Assembly (NCBI GenBank): GCA_003598055.1
Contig: QZKI01000065.1
Coordinates: 27,556 to 91,555 of the forward strand
Source of the DNA: Candidatus Abyssobacteria bacterium SURF_17
Lineage (GTDB): Bacteria; Abyssobacteria; SURF-5
DNA length: 64,000 nt
Direction: 5' to 3'
A program made the position numbers and the translations under genes. Below are positions 34,102-44,755 of the stretch, piece after piece (within the stretch, counting starts at the first letter, position 1; each line of letters opens with the position of its first letter). The notes below the pieces were generated by a model, which worked only from the letters and a program-made list of their open reading frames with translations, was not told the DNA's origin and did not search any database.

Positions 34102-35118
34102 ATGGGAAAATTCGGCTATCTGCTTGGCGCAGTCTCGTTGATCGCAATTTGCGGTTGCGGTTCTTTGTCGAGTGTTAAAACGCCTCAGCTTTCGAGCGTG
34201 AACATCCTGAAATCCTCAGAGAACCAGCGGGTGTATCATGCCGATTACGATACCACGTTTCGAACTGCCGTGGATGTGCTCAGGCAGATCGATGATACGA
34301 GCGCAAAGCTCGTGAAGTATGGTTCAGGTCTCATTGTGTTCCAAAAACCTGATGCCACAGGCACTATTACCGCCCATATCAAGAAAGTCGACGAGACAAA
34401 CACTCAGGTGGAGCTGTCTGCGGAAAACAAGAGGAAGTACTGGATTGACAGCGCTGATGTGCAAACACGCGACGCCTTCTTCACTGAGATGGACAAACGA
34501 ATGGCCGCAACGCCCGCTGAGCCCCCAAAAAGGGCGGCCGACAATAGCGCGCAAGTCGTTCCCACGGAAACCTCGAACGCCCCCGGAGAATCAGAGGGGA
34601 AGGACAAGTCCATTCTCCTCGCAAAGCTTCGGCAGAAGCTTCAGCCCGAGGACAATGCCCTTTTTCTTGATCAACTCTCCTATGATGACCTGGCGTTCCT
34701 TGACCGAAGACTGCAAGAAATCGAAGCGACCGACGCAGAAAGAAAAAATCTCGCCGGCAGATGCGCTGCGTGCTATATCGACCTTGGCCGAGTGTACCAT
34801 GACTCCGGGCAGTATGCACGCGCGGCTGAGGCGCTTAAGGAAGCTCTTGCAGTTGACCCCGAAAATGCTGTCGCCCACTGCAATCTCGGGGAAATTTACA
34901 AGCATCTGCACCTGTACGACGACGCTCTCCGAGAGCTCAAACTGGCGGAGAGACTTAATCCGAACCTGCCCGATACCTACATCAACATGGGCATCATCTA
35001 CGACGATTACGTGGTGGACGATCAAAAGGCGCTCCAATACTACAGAAAATACTTGGAGCTGGGAGGTACCGACAAGCAAGTGCTCGAGTGGATCAGCGTG
35101 CTTGAGAAGGATTCCTGA
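34102..35118 (+). CDS. TPR lipoprotein, 338 residues
   Basis: A signal peptide with lipobox (GAVSLIAICGCGSLSS; lipidated Cys near residue 17) marks it as membrane-anchored outside the cytoplasm. Residues about 35-125 form a domain of alternating strands. A linker (about 130-165) is followed by TPR repeats from about 220 onward: CYIDLGRVYHDSGQYARAAE, AHCNLGEIYKHLHLYDDALR and YINMGIIYDDYVVDDQKALQ. It is probably a periplasmic scaffold in envelope assembly. The partner is unknown. Confidence 0.75.
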   Translation: MGKFGYLLGAVSLIAICGCGSLSSVKTPQLSSVNILKSSENQRVYHADYDTTFRTAVDVLRQIDDTSAKLVKYGSGLIVFQKPDATGTITAHIKKVDETNTQVELSAENKRKYWIDSADVQTRDAFFTEMDKRMAATPAEPPKRAADNSAQVVPTETSNAPGESEGKDKSILLAKLRQKLQPEDNALFLDQLSYDDLAFLDRRLQEIEATDAERKNLAGRCAACYIDLGRVYHDSGQYARAAEALKEALAVDPENAVAHCNLGEIYKHLHLYDDALRELKLAERLNPNLPDTYINMGIIYDDYVVDDQKALQYYRKYLELGGTDKQVLEWISVLEKDS

Positions 35119-35495
35119 AGGCAGCCGAGACGTTGAAGGACTGTTCTCTAACTGTGTGGAGGCGTGTTCCTGCAGGTGCTCTGGCGGTACCTCAGGACCA
35201 TCTCCATAGAAAAATCATTCAGTATCTCAGATTCCGGTACCGTCTCATTGAGACCAATTGTCGAGCCTCTCATCGAAGCCAACAAGTCTTTGTCTCAAAA
35301 CTGCGGAAAGAGGCACATCCCTTGCGCGCAAGAGTCCACTTCGCATCCTGTTGGGACCTGCAAGGGTGAATCCGCAAACATTCGTTCGCCGCGTGGATGA
35401 GTTCTCTTACGGTTCATCATGTCACACGTTGCCGACGCGTGACATAATGGGACATGAAACGGCAGGGTAGGGGAGTGGAAAACGGAGGTGGAGAG
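35119..35495. other. Intergenic region with an inverted repeat before dodecin
   Basis: ATGTCACACG (35419-35428) and CGCGTGACAT (35436-35445) form a nearly perfect repeat with a 7-base centre, about 50 bases before the dodecin start, possibly an operator. The rest of the 377 bases shows no credible gene. Confidence 0.4.
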
Positions 35496-35699
35496 ATGGC
35501 GGTCGCACGAGTAACGGAAATCATTGCTTCATCACCAAAGGGTTTCGAGACGGCGATAACCGAGGGCCTCAAGCGCGCAAACAAGACGCTGCGCGGTCTC
35601 ACCGGCATCGAGGTCGTGGCAATGAAGGCAAAGGTCGAGAACGGAAAGATTACAGAATATCGCGTGCAGATGAACATTACGTTCATCCTCGAAGATTAG
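35496..35699 (+). CDS. Dodecin
   Basis: A 67-residue dodecin, the normal size. It has AVARVTEIIASSPKGFETAI at the N-terminus, and the GLKRANKTLRGLTGIEV and YRVQMNITFILED strands that build the dodecameric hollow shell binding flavins or CoA. ATG 35496 follows GGAGG at 7 bases; the upstream in-frame start at 35454 adds a non-family tail. Dodecins store flavin and limit its phototoxic reactions. Confidence 0.93.
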   Translation: MAVARVTEIIASSPKGFETAITEGLKRANKTLRGLTGIEVVAMKAKVENGKITEYRVQMNITFILED

Positions 35700-35782
35700 T
35701 CAGGCAGGCGGAAGGAAGGCGGCGAACCGGATGGACAACAACCGCTCCCCTATCGCTCTCGCCGTCTCCGAAGCACAATCGT

Positions 35783-36076
35783 TCACGCAGTATGAATGAA
35801 CTGGTAAACAAGCAGGACCAGCAGAACGATCGAAACCGCTGCAAAACCGAACGAATAGACTAACGGAAACGCGAGGAATCCGTACTCGACAAGCACAAAG
35901 TAGTTCGCAAAGGAGAGTGCTATCCCCAGCGTCAGAATCAGACATGCCTGAAATCGGCGTCGGAGCAACAGATAAACCAACAACCCGACGACAATAACCA
36001 ATTCAGGATGGCCCATTCCGTAGCTGTAGCCTGCCGACAGATACCGAGAACCATTTTCCAAGAGCGTCCAACCCAT
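35783..36076 (-). CDS. Small polytopic membrane protein, 97 residues
   Basis: About three hydrophobic helices (LVIVVGLLVYLLLRR, ACLILTLGIALSFANYFVLV, AAVSIVLLVLLVYQFIHT). It starts MGWTLLENGSRYLSAGYSYG. GGAGG lies 6 bases before ATG 36076, a strong argument that it is real. No family recognised. Confidence 0.6.
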   Translation of the reverse strand: MGWTLLENGSRYLSAGYSYGMGHPELVIVVGLLVYLLLRRRFQACLILTLGIALSFANYFVLVEYGFLAFPLVYSFGFAAVSIVLLVLLVYQFIHTA

Positions 36077-36334
36077 AGGAGACCTCCTTCAGAAATCGCC
36101 TGCACCCTGAGTCGAACACTTGGTGAGCATAACTTGTGCCAATACGGCAGATTCCCTCCATCGGTGTAACCTCTTATAGATTAATAGGTTATGAAATGAA
36201 GAGTTCGGTGGGCGGGAATTGAATGTCGCTCGATCGGGAACGGAAAATTACAAAATTGTTTTCAAGCCACAGAATGCGTATCTCGACAACAAATTGCCGA
36301 CATTCCAACAGACGGCACTTTTGCCTCACGAAGT

Positions 36335-36811
36335 TCAACTGAACAGTTTCTTCGCCAGTAATGCAACACGTCTGCCGAGCGCTTCACATTGAGCTTTCAC
36401 CCGGTCATCCGGAGCGTCGATTGAAACAGGGCCGTAGTGGTCACCTTCCGCAGTTCCTTCAACAATCATTCCGTGAATCAGCATTGCATGCAAGATGTCC
36501 AGAATTGTGGTCTCGTTTCCTCCACCGATATTGGCCGAAGACGAGAAAGCCCCTCCCACTTTTCCTGCAAGCTTACCGTGATGGGCAACGCTGAAATCGA
36601 AGAAGTCTTTCATTTTACCCGCCATGCCGCCATAATACGTCGGAGATCCCGCAATGATGGCATCGCACGCGAGCATTTCGTCCGGCTTGGTTTCCTCAAC
36701 GTCCTTCAATATAACCTTTGCGCCTTCTTTTTCGGCAGCCTCGGCAACAATCTCGGCCATCGCCTTCGTATTGCCAGTCCGCGTGAAATAGACAACGAGT
36801 ACCTTGGCCAT
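36335..36811 (-). CDS. Flavodoxin-family protein (WrbA-like NAD(P)H:quinone oxidoreductase type)
   Basis: 158 residues with the FMN phosphate-binding loop TRTGNTKAMAEIV at the N-terminus and SPTYYGGMAGKMKDFFD near residue 55. FSSSANIGGGNETTIL near 88 matches the isoalloxazine loop of WrbA-like proteins. It is shorter than WrbA (~198). It would carry electrons or reduce quinones with FMN in the cytoplasm. AAGGAGGG precedes the ATG. It stands alone on the minus strand. Confidence 0.85.
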   Translation of the reverse strand: MAKVLVVYFTRTGNTKAMAEIVAEAAEKEGAKVILKDVEETKPDEMLACDAIIAGSPTYYGGMAGKMKDFFDFSVAHHGKLAGKVGGAFSSSANIGGGNETTILDILHAMLIHGMIVEGTAEGDHYGPVSIDAPDDRVKAQCEALGRRVALLAKKLFS

Positions 36812-36918
36812 CTTAGCCCTCCTTTAAGCATGAAAAACGCGACCTTAATATTTTGTCATATTGGCAGCCGAATTCAAAGCGAATCAGACTCGCGTTATGA
36901 TGAGGAAGACTTGCTCAT

Positions 36919-38235
36919 CTAAAAGACGACGATATCGGCTGCAATTTCACCATATCCATCCAATGCCTTGCGCAGCGCTCCTTCGGAAATGTTCAACTCC
37001 TTGAGAATGTTATCAACTCTCTTATTAGAATTCATGTCCTCTGACAGTTCAGCAGTATTTATCTTCGAGAAAATATCGGCCAGGAACACGACCCTACTCA
37101 AACCCTTCGGCCCTAGCTCGACCTCGGGCACATGATGATAGCGAATGGCGTTTGCCAGGGGTGACGGCAGAAGCCAGTGATCAGCAAGGAGGTAGCCGAT
37201 TTCTGCGTGATTGATGCCTATCGTCTTCTCCTCTGCTTCAATACGCGTCTCGGAGTCTGCGGACGCCAACTGTATCTTTCTATCCCGTAAGCTCATTGCA
37301 AGCACAACCTTGCCCACATCGTGCAGAAGTCCGGCTACAAAGGCTGTTTCCATCGCATGATCGTCGAGGTTGGCTGAGAGTAGCCGGGAGAGCGTGGCGC
37401 AACTGAAAGAGTGGTTCCAGTATGCCTTGAAATCGAATTGTGTCTGACCGACTGATAAGCGGTCAAAGACTGCGACCGACATCGCGAGGGCCTGTGTTTC
37501 TTTGAAACCAAGCAATGTAATGGCGTGTTTGATGTCGGAAATTTTCCGCGAAAACCCGAAGGCGGGCGAATTCGCCAACCGCAATATCTTGGATGACAGT
37601 GCGCCGTCGGCGGAAATGACTTTTGCCAAATCTGCCGACGACGATTTCGGGTCGTTTACAATGGCGGAGATGGTGCTCACAATAGCCGGCAGTGTCGGGA
37701 GTTCTTCGATTTCCTGGACAAGTCTTGCCACTCGCTGCAACTTCAAGGACACATCGAGGGCCGACATCACAGTCTCCACAGGCGATCCTGCTCCGATTTC
37801 CTGCGGTTCTCGATAATACCGGTCAAGCGCCCGATAAACCGCCCTCCGGGGACAAAGCACGGGCTTAATCTTCAGGCCAGTGACCGCCTCCAGCTTTTCC
37901 CGACCCGCCTTATCTATCGGACATACCATGGCTACCGTCAGAAGATTGCGGAGCCTGCCAATCGGAACGATCTCGAGTTGGAGCGCCAATTCCTTCGGAA
38001 CGAGCCCGAGAACCTCCGAGGGAATCTCGCATCGCGCCAGCTCGACGCTCGCCATCCCCGGCATCGACGTGAGAAACTCAAGGAAAGCCTCTTCGGTCAG
38101 GTAGCCAAGGTCCATCAGGATGTTGCAGATTCGGTCACGTTTCTTCTTCTTCTTTTGAACTTCCAGCGCGTATTCCACTTGCTGTACGGTCACATAACCG
38201 CCCTCGACCAGAAGTTCACCAATCATCCTCTTCAT
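36919..38235 (-). CDS. HDOD-domain protein with an N-terminal type II secretion ATPase (GspE N) domain
   Basis: 438 residues. About 1-145 resemble the N-terminal domain of GspE/PilB (MshEN-like): IGELLVEGGYVTVQQVEYAL, LGYLTEEAFLEFLTS and VPIGRLRNLLTVAMVCP. About 180-430 form an HDOD domain (LPTLPAIVSTISAIVNDP, SADGALSSKILRLANSPAFG), retaining an HD-like LLHDVGKVVLA. MshEN domains can bind c-di-GMP. HDOD proteins regulate motility, secretion or signalling. The catalytic ATPase of GspE is absent. ATG 38235 is preferred over TTG 38250. Confidence 0.8.
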   Translation of the reverse strand: MKRMIGELLVEGGYVTVQQVEYALEVQKKKKKRDRICNILMDLGYLTEEAFLEFLTSMPGMASVELARCEIPSEVLGLVPKELALQLEIVPIGRLRNLLTVAMVCPIDKAGREKLEAVTGLKIKPVLCPRRAVYRALDRYYREPQEIGAGSPVETVMSALDVSLKLQRVARLVQEIEELPTLPAIVSTISAIVNDPKSSSADLAKVISADGALSSKILRLANSPAFGFSRKISDIKHAITLLGFKETQALAMSVAVFDRLSVGQTQFDFKAYWNHSFSCATLSRLLSANLDDHAMETAFVAGLLHDVGKVVLAMSLRDRKIQLASADSETRIEAEEKTIGINHAEIGYLLADHWLLPSPLANAIRYHHVPEVELGPKGLSRVVFLADIFSKINTAELSEDMNSNKRVDNILKELNISEGALRKALDGYGEIAADIVVF

Positions 38236-38378
38236 TTGCGTTTGCCTCAATCAATTGATTCCATAAAAACCTTTCCCGCGGTTAGGCTAGCACACTTGAG
38301 ACAGATTGTCAAATATATTATGAGTGTCTTCTCGGGCGAGTGGTGTGGGAAATCACCGGTATCAATCAGTTGTTCCAT

Positions 38379-38407
38379 TTGACAACAGAGATGGCTTCTG
38401 ATACCAT
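38379..38407 (+). promoter_or_regulatory. Promoter of tRNA-Gln and probably glmU
   Basis: TTGACA (38379-38384), 17-base spacer, TACCAT (38402-38407), about 65 bases upstream of the tRNA. Confidence 0.6.
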
Positions 38408-38472
38408 AGCGACGAATCAGTCTGCGTGTGTCTTAGGCTTAAGAGCTTATCTATCTGTGGCTTACATAATCT

Positions 38473-38544
38473 TGGGGAGTCGCCAAGCGGAAAGGCATCG
38501 GCCTTTGGAGCCGACATGCGCAGGTTCGAATCCTGCCTCCCCAG
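38473..38544 (+). tRNA. tRNA-Gln (anticodon TTG)
   Basis: 72 nucleotides without an encoded CCA. Acceptor TGGGGAG / CTCCCCA with discriminator G. The D-arm stem is GCC/GGC, the anticodon stem TCGGC/GCCGA with loop CTTTGGA, and the T-arm GCAGG-TTCGAAT-CCTGC. It shares the weak U1-A72 pair typical of bacterial tRNA-Gln. It reads CAA (and CAG by wobble). Confidence 0.95.
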
Positions 38545-38631
38545 CCGAGGCGCATAAGGAATTTCTCAACATCATAGTAACGCGAGAGCAGGTTCACAAA
38601 TGAACATGTCTCCGGGCAAGAGGATATCGCA

Positions 38632-40002
38632 ATGGTGAAAAAAGAGGAGCGTCCTTTTGTCTGCGCCATTCTTGCGGCGGGACAGGGCACTCGGATGAAA
38701 TCGGACACACCAAAGGTCTTGCACAAGGTTTGCGGCAGACCGATGATAGATTACATTGTGAGGACAGCTCGCAACTTGAAGCCGGCCCGCACCTACCTTA
38801 TCGTGGGTTTCAAAGAAGAACTCGTCCGGCAATTCTTCGGCAAGAGTGTTCACTACATCACGCAGAGCCAGCAACTCGGGACCGGCCACGCCGTGCTTCA
38901 GGCGCGTGACAGGCTCTTTGGCTACGATGGAGACGTACTCGTCCTATATGGAGATGTTCCCCTGATCACAGAGCAGACCCTGCTGGCGCTGCTTAAAAAA
39001 CACCGAGAAACCGCCGCGGATGCCACGCTGGTGACAGCACGTGTCTCGGACCCGACAGGGTTCGGCCGGATCATCAGGAATCGTTCCGGCAAACTCTCGA
39101 GAATTGTCGAGGAAAAGGATGCGACGGCGGCGCAGAAACGAATACGGGACATCAATCCGGGCATTTATTGCTTCAAGGCTCCATGCCTGCTCGATGCGCT
39201 GTCAAAGATAAGCACCGGGAACAAACAGCAAGAGTATTACCTCACCGACGTCATCGAGATTCTGGCGAAAGAGCACAAGAGGCTTGAGACAATATCAACC
39301 GACGACGAAATCGAGATCATGCAGGTGAACACTCGGAAGCATCTCGCTCAGGCAAACAGAATCCTGCATGATCGTGTGCTCGAAAGGCTGATGAACGATG
39401 GAGTCACCATTATTGACGCGCGCAGCACCTTCATTTCGGAAACTGTGAAGGTGGAACGGGACGTCACTATTTACCCGTTCACCTATATCGAGGGATACAC
39501 CCGGATCGGAGAGGGAACCGTCATAGGCCCGCAGACATACATCACCGACAGCGAAATCGGCCGAGGTGTTGTTGTCGTCATGTCGTATCTATCCTCGTGT
39601 ATCGTTCGCGACAAAAGTCGAATCGGCCCGTACACGCATCTGCGTCCCGAAACCATCATCGGTGAGGGTGTGCACATTGGGAACTTTGTGGAGGTCAAGA
39701 AGTCGCTGATCGAGGATGATTCAAAGGCCAATCATCTGAGCTACATCGGAGATGCGAAGATAGGCAAGGGAGTGAACATAGGAGCCGGCACCATCACGGC
39801 AAACTACGACGGAGAGAGGAAAAGTGAAACCGTCATAGAGGACGGTGCGTCAATCGGCAGTGGCACCGTATTGATCGCACCCGTGCGCGTCGGAAAGAAG
39901 GCGGTGACAGGTGCGGGCGCCATTGTTCCGAAACGCCACGACATTCCTCCATATTCCGTATTTGTGGGAATGCCGGCGCATGAACTGAAAAAGGGCGAGT
40001 AG
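38632..40002 (+). CDS. glmU: Bifunctional GlmU (GlcNAc-1-phosphate uridyltransferase / GlcN-1-P acetyltransferase)
   Basis: 456 residues, full length. The uridyltransferase has CAILAAGQGTRMKSDTPKVL at 12-31, QLGTGHAVLQA and LYGDVPLI. The C-terminal half is a left-handed beta helix of hexapeptides (GPYTHLRPETIIGEGVHIGN, GAGTITANYDG) forming the acetyltransferase. It makes UDP-GlcNAc for peptidoglycan and lipid A. GAGG precedes the ATG at 8 bases. It follows tRNA-Gln by 87 bases and starts the run glmU-rplY-pth-ilvDBN. Confidence 0.97.
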   Translation: MVKKEERPFVCAILAAGQGTRMKSDTPKVLHKVCGRPMIDYIVRTARNLKPARTYLIVGFKEELVRQFFGKSVHYITQSQQLGTGHAVLQARDRLFGYDGDVLVLYGDVPLITEQTLLALLKKHRETAADATLVTARVSDPTGFGRIIRNRSGKLSRIVEEKDATAAQKRIRDINPGIYCFKAPCLLDALSKISTGNKQQEYYLTDVIEILAKEHKRLETISTDDEIEIMQVNTRKHLAQANRILHDRVLERLMNDGVTIIDARSTFISETVKVERDVTIYPFTYIEGYTRIGEGTVIGPQTYITDSEIGRGVVVVMSYLSSCIVRDKSRIGPYTHLRPETIIGEGVHIGNFVEVKKSLIEDDSKANHLSYIGDAKIGKGVNIGAGTITANYDGERKSETVIEDGASIGSGTVLIAPVRVGKKAVTGAGAIVPKRHDIPPYSVFVGMPAHELKKGE

Positions 40003-40042
40003 AGAAAGTCTTATCGCCCGCTCGAAAAGGGAGAAATTATTC

Positions 40043-40795
40043 ATGGAGATTGTGGATCTTAAGGCGAATGTGCGCACAGTGACGGGCAAGAAGGGCGCAC
40101 GGCAATGCAGACAAAACGGGCTGCTTCCGGGTGTGCTCTATGGCAGAGGTGACACGACGACTTCCTTGACCGTCAATCCAAAAGAACTTGACCGGGTGCT
40201 GCACACACACGCGGGCAGCAACGTAATCATTCGGCTCACGCTTGAGGAGAAGGGCGGTGACCCAACGACTGTGGTCGTCAAGGAACTTCAGGTTGATAGC
40301 CTCAAAGGAACGATGCGCCACGTGGATTTCTGCCATATATCGCTTGATAAGAAAATCCGAACTACGGTGCCCTTCCGGATCGTCGGCGAGTCGCCGGGCG
40401 TAAAACTGGGAGGCATCCTGGAGCATACTCTGTGGGAACTCGAAATCGAGAGTCTTCCATTGGAGGTTCCCGATTATATCGAGGTTGACGTAAGCGGTCT
40501 CAATATGGGCGACTCGCTGTCGGTCGCCGACCTGAGACTCCCCGAAGCAATTAAGGTGCTCACCGAACAGGATGTCGCCGTCGTCTCGATTGCCGCGCCG
40601 CGAGTCGAGGCTGAAGTCGAAGCAGCGCCCGCGCCTGAAGCGGAGGTCGGCGAGCCGGAAGTGATAACTGCCAAAGCCGAGAAGAAGGGTGAAGGCGCCG
40701 AAGAAAAGGAAGAGCCAAAGGCAGCGAGGAAGGAAGAGCCAAAGGCAGCAAAAGAAGAGAAGAAGCCAGCGGAGAAACGGAAGTCCAAAGAGTGA
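40043..40795 (+). CDS. rplY: 50S ribosomal protein L25/CTC (bL25)
   Basis: 250 residues of the long CTC form. An N-terminal 5S rRNA-binding barrel covers about 1-95 (VTGKKGARQCRQNGLLPGVL). A TL5/CTC C-terminal domain covers about 100-185. A low-complexity Glu/Lys/Ala tail from about 190 ends in [17 protein letters not shown] precedes the ATG. Its TGA overlaps the GTG of pth, a common rplY-pth coupling. Confidence 0.95.
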   Translation: MEIVDLKANVRTVTGKKGARQCRQNGLLPGVLYGRGDTTTSLTVNPKELDRVLHTHAGSNVIIRLTLEEKGGDPTTVVVKELQVDSLKGTMRHVDFCHISLDKKIRTTVPFRIVGESPGVKLGGILEHTLWELEIESLPLEVPDYIEVDVSGLNMGDSLSVADLRLPEAIKVLTEQDVAVVSIAAPRVEAEVEAAPAPEAEVGEPEVITAKAEKKGEGAEEKEEPKAARKEEPKAAKEEKKPAEKRKSKE

Positions 40796-41349
40796 AGATC
40801 ATTGTCGGGCTTGGAAATCCAGGGCGACAATATGCGCGTACCAGACACAATGTCGGCTTCATGGTCGTGGACAAGCTTGCCGCGAACCATGGGTTGACTT
40901 TTTCGCGGCGCAAGTTCAACGCAAAGGTGGCTTCAGGCAAAGTAGCGCGTGCGGATGTCATTCTGGTCAAGCCTCAGACTTTTATGAACTTGAGCGGCGA
41001 TGCAGTTGGGCCGCTTGTTCGTTTTTACCAACTGCCGTCCTCAGCACTCCTGACGGTTTTTGACGACATCGACATTCCATTCGGCAGTATACGTCTTCGC
41101 CCATCAGGAAGTTCGGGAGGTCACAAGGGAATGAAATCAATAATCGCTACCCTTGGCACTGACAAGTTTCCACGACTTCGTGTGGGCATCCGCGGGAGTA
41201 CGGCCACAGGCGACTTGAGCGAATATGTCCTCAAGCCGTTTACGAGCGAGGAGAGAACGCATCTCGACGACATCGTGCAACGAGCCTGTGAATGCGTCGA
41301 GACGGTGCTGACGGGTCCGTTTGACAAAGCGATGAGCCAATTCAATTGA
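40792..41349 (+). CDS. pth: Peptidyl-tRNA hydrolase
   Basis: 185 residues. Conserved [18 protein letters not shown] (with catalytic His and the tRNA-binding Asn), [31 protein letters not shown] and [14 protein letters not shown]. It cleaves peptidyl-tRNA released by stalled ribosomes. GTG start overlapping the rplY stop (GTGA), so translationally coupled. Confidence 0.97.
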   Translation: MKIIVGLGNPGRQYARTRHNVGFMVVDKLAANHGLTFSRRKFNAKVASGKVARADVILVKPQTFMNLSGDAVGPLVRFYQLPSSALLTVFDDIDIPFGSIRLRPSGSSGGHKGMKSIIATLGTDKFPRLRVGIRGSTATGDLSEYVLKPFTSEERTHLDDIVQRACECVETVLTGPFDKAMSQFN

Positions 41350-41359
41350 GGTGGGGAAC

Positions 41360-43051
41360 ATGAAGAAGTCTCCGGCGAAAAAGGGGAATCAGAGAAGCCG
41401 TGTAATGGTTGAGGGGGTGGCGAAAGGCCCCCACAGGTCGCTTTTCAAGGCGATGGGCTTCACCGACAAGGAACTCTCTGCGCCCCTCGTTGGGATCGCC
41501 TGCGCTTTTAACGAAATCATTCCCGGACATATCCATCTCGACAAGATTGCTCAGGCGGTGAAAGACGGCGTCCGCATGGCCGGGGCGACACCGTTCATGT
41601 TCGCTACTATAGGCGTGTGTGACGGCATCGCGATGAACCATGAAGGCATGAAATACTCGCTCGGGAGCCGCGAGCTTGTCGCCGACTCGGTCGAAATCAT
41701 GGCGCGCGCGCATCCGTTCGACGGGCTTGTTCTTGTGCCTAACTGCGACAAGATTGTTCCCGGCATGGTGATGGCCGCCGCCAGACTCAATATTCCGAGC
41801 ATTATCTGCAGTGGCGGCCCGATGCTCGCCGGCAGGCTCGAGGGAAAAGCGATTGACTTGAACACGTTGTTCGCAAGCATCCCGAGGGCAGTCAGCGGAG
41901 AGATTGGGGAGTTCGTCTGGAAGGAAATGGAGAACTGCGCATGCCCCGGCGCGGGCGCATGCTCTGGCATGTTCACGGCGAATACTATGAACTGTCTCTG
42001 CGAGGCGCTGGGGATTGCACTGCCTGGCAACGGAACAATACCGGCGGTATTCGCTGAACGCTATAGGCTAGCAAAGGAGGCGGGCATTGCGGCCGTAAAC
42101 CTTATCAAGCGCGGCATTCGCCCGCGGGACATCATGACCAGGGAAGCTCTCGTAAACGCGATTGCTCTCGACATGGCCTTTGGTGGCTCCTCGAACTCGG
42201 CGCTCCATCTACCGGCAATCGCACATGAGGTCGGTATCGAGCTTCCGCTTCGCGTGTTCAATAAGATATCCGAGAGGACTCCGCACATCTGCAACATGGT
42301 GCCAGGCGGTCCGCACCATCTCGAGGACCTTTACTACGCCGGCGGTGTTCAGGCAATTCTCAAGGAACTTCTCGGCGGAGGTCTCATCAACGGCAAAACA
42401 CTGACGGTCGCGGGGAAAAGTCTTGCCGCTTCCATCCGGTCAGCCGCTATTAAGGACGCTACGGTAATCAGGCCGCTGAACGACCCATACCATCAGACCG
42501 GCGGACTGGCCGCCCTGTTCGGCAATCTGGCGCCCGAGGGCTCTATCGTGAAACAATCGGCAGTGGCTCCCGAAATGTTGAAACACAGCGGTCCGGCGCG
42601 AATCTTTGAGAGCGAGGGCGAGGCGGCGGACGCAATAATCTCGCGAAAGGTCCGCACGGGTGAAGTCATCGTGATTCGCTATGAAGGTCCCAAGGGAGGC
42701 CCCGGCATGCAAGAAATGCTCACGCCGACAGCCGCGATAAAAGGGATAGGCATGGACAAGGATGTAGCGCTCATAACGGACGGGCGCTTCTCCGGAGCGA
42801 CAACGGGCGCTTCGATAGGGCATGTTTCACCCGAGGCTATGGCGGGCGGGCCGATTGCGGTGCTTCGCAACGGCGACATCATCGAGATTGACATCCCGGC
42901 CAAAAAGCTCAATGTCCGTTTAACGAAAACCGAGATACGGAAACGATTGAAGGACTGGCGTCCTCCAAAGCCGAAAATATCCACCGGCTATCTGGCTCGC
43001 TATTCGAGACTCGTCACCTCGGGCAGCACCGGGGCCGTCTTCGAGGATTGA
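41360..43051 (+). CDS. ilvD: Dihydroxy-acid dehydratase
   Basis: 563 residues. Cluster and metal-site motifs are [24 protein letters not shown] and [19 protein letters not shown]. It converts dihydroxy-isovalerate and dihydroxy-methylvalerate to the 2-keto acids of valine and isoleucine synthesis. ATG 41360 follows GAGGTGGGG closely, preferred over GTG 41351. It comes 10 bases after pth and before ilvB-ilvN. ilvC is not in the window. Confidence 0.96.
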   Translation: MKKSPAKKGNQRSRVMVEGVAKGPHRSLFKAMGFTDKELSAPLVGIACAFNEIIPGHIHLDKIAQAVKDGVRMAGATPFMFATIGVCDGIAMNHEGMKYSLGSRELVADSVEIMARAHPFDGLVLVPNCDKIVPGMVMAAARLNIPSIICSGGPMLAGRLEGKAIDLNTLFASIPRAVSGEIGEFVWKEMENCACPGAGACSGMFTANTMNCLCEALGIALPGNGTIPAVFAERYRLAKEAGIAAVNLIKRGIRPRDIMTREALVNAIALDMAFGGSSNSALHLPAIAHEVGIELPLRVFNKISERTPHICNMVPGGPHHLEDLYYAGGVQAILKELLGGGLINGKTLTVAGKSLAASIRSAAIKDATVIRPLNDPYHQTGGLAALFGNLAPEGSIVKQSAVAPEMLKHSGPARIFESEGEAADAIISRKVRTGEVIVIRYEGPKGGPGMQEMLTPTAAIKGIGMDKDVALITDGRFSGATTGASIGHVSPEAMAGGPIAVLRNGDIIEIDIPAKKLNVRLTKTEIRKRLKDWRPPKPKISTGYLARYSRLVTSGSTGAVFED

Positions 43052-43078
43052 TAACAGAAAGGGGCTGAACCTTTTCCC

Positions 43079-44755
43079 ATGGCAATGATGTCAGGTGCAC
43101 AGATTTTCGTTGAGTCACTTCTGAAAGAAAAAGTCGAAGTCATCTTCGGTATTCCCGGGGGAGTGGTTATACCCGTGTATGACGCCCTATTCGATTCACC
43201 CCTCCGGATAATACTCACTCGCCATGAACAAGGCGCGTCCCACGCAGCCGACGGGTACGCTCGCGCGACCGGCAGGGTAGGAGTGTGCCTTGTCACATCG
43301 GGCCCGGGCGCGTGCAACACAGTCACCGGCATGGCAACCGCAAATATGGACTCGATTCCCATAGTCGTTTTTACGGGACAAGTGCCCACTCCCATGATTG
43401 GAAACGACGCTTTCCAGGAAGCGGACATCGTGGGGATCAGTCGGCCTGTCACAAAGCACAACTTTCTTGTGCGAGATGTCAAAGACCTTGCGAGGACAGT
43501 GAAGGAAGCTTTCCATATAGCTTCCACGGGCAGACCGGGGCCCGTGCTTGTAGATTTGCCAAAGGACGTTACAACTGCCGAAACGGAGTTCCACTATCCT
43601 TCAACGATCGATATCAGAGGATACAAGCCCGTCGTCGAAGGGAACATGAAGCAGATAAAGCGCGCCGCGGAACTCATTAATGCATCCCGGAAAGCGGTCA
43701 TATATGCGGGTGGAGGCGTGATACTTTCCGGTGCAAGCAAGGAACTGATTCAGCTTGCGCATAAGACGGGTATCCCGGTAACCACAAGCATGCTCGCCCT
43801 CGGAGCTTTCCCGGCTAATGACAAACTGTTTCTCGGAATGCCGGGCATGCATGGCACCCGTACCGCCAACTACGCGCTGACGGAATGCGACCTGATTGTC
43901 GCCGTCGGAACGCGCTTTGATGACCGCGTGACAGGAAACATCAAGGAATTCGCCGTGCACGCGCAGGTCATCCATATAGATATTGACCCCACGACCATCA
44001 GCAAGAGTGTGCGAGTGCATGTCCCGATTGTGGGGGATGCCGCAAAAACCTTGACGAAGCTCATTCCACTCGTCAAACGAACTGACAACAAGGAATGGCT
44101 GAAGCAGGTCGATGAGTGGAAGGAAAAGTACCCGCTTGCCTACAAGGATAGCGATTCGGAAATCAAGCCGCAGTATGTCGTTCAACAGATTTACGAAGTC
44201 ACCCAAGGTGATGCAATCATAACGACTGAGGTTGGCCAAAATCAGATGTGGGCGGCGCAGTACTATAAGTTCAACGCGCCGCGCACGTTCCTCTCTTCCG
44301 GAGGTCTGGGGACGATGGGATACGGTCTGCCGGCAGCCATTGGAGCCCAAATAGGCAGGCCCGACAAAGTGGTATTCGACATTGCGGGCGACGGCAGCAT
44401 CCAGATGAACATCCAGGAGCTCGCAACGGCGGTCCATAACAAGCTGCCCGTCAACATAGCCATACTCAATAACCATTTCCTCGGGATGGTAAGACAGTGG
44501 CAGGAACTATTTCATGGCAAACGATATTCGTCCTCCTGCCTGATTGATAACCCTGACTTCGTGAAAGTCGCCGAGGCATACGGAGCAAAAGGGATACGTG
44601 TGACGGAGAAAAAAGACGTCCGACCAGCCATTGAGGAAGCGGCGAAATCACCCCATACATGGGTCCTGGATTTTGAGGTCACACGCGAAGAGAACGTTTA
44701 TCCAATGGTTCCTTCGGGCAAAGCGATTCGAGAGATGATCGGGGGACTCGCATGA
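43079..44755 (+). CDS. ilvB: Acetolactate synthase, large (catalytic) subunit
   Basis: 558 residues of a ThDP-dependent enzyme. The N-terminal Pyr domain carries the catalytic Glu in [16 protein letters not shown], preceded by [13 protein letters not shown]. The C-terminal PP domain has [20 protein letters not shown] ending in the Asn pair ILNN. It condenses pyruvate to acetolactate or with 2-ketobutyrate. The start could also be ATG 43088. The stop overlaps the ilvN start in an ATGA junction. Confidence 0.97.
   Translation: MAMMSGAQIFVESLLKEKVEVIFGIPGGVVIPVYDALFDSPLRIILTRHEQGASHAADGYARATGRVGVCLVTSGPGACNTVTGMATANMDSIPIVVFTGQVPTPMIGNDAFQEADIVGISRPVTKHNFLVRDVKDLARTVKEAFHIASTGRPGPVLVDLPKDVTTAETEFHYPSTIDIRGYKPVVEGNMKQIKRAAELINASRKAVIYAGGGVILSGASKELIQLAHKTGIPVTTSMLALGAFPANDKLFLGMPGMHGTRTANYALTECDLIVAVGTRFDDRVTGNIKEFAVHAQVIHIDIDPTTISKSVRVHVPIVGDAAKTLTKLIPLVKRTDNKEWLKQVDEWKEKYPLAYKDSDSEIKPQYVVQQIYEVTQGDAIITTEVGQNQMWAAQYYKFNAPRTFLSSGGLGTMGYGLPAAIGAQIGRPDKVVFDIAGDGSIQMNIQELATAVHNKLPVNIAILNNHFLGMVRQWQELFHGKRYSSSCLIDNPDFVKVAEAYGAKGIRVTEKKDVRPAIEEAAKSPHTWVLDFEVTREENVYPMVPSGKAIREMIGGLA

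Noticed and set aside
43601..44476. Long minus-strand open frame (291 codons) opposite ilvB
   Set aside because: It is antisense to a fully conserved enzyme, has no family-like sequence and no ribosome-binding site; codon bias of ilvB explains the openness.
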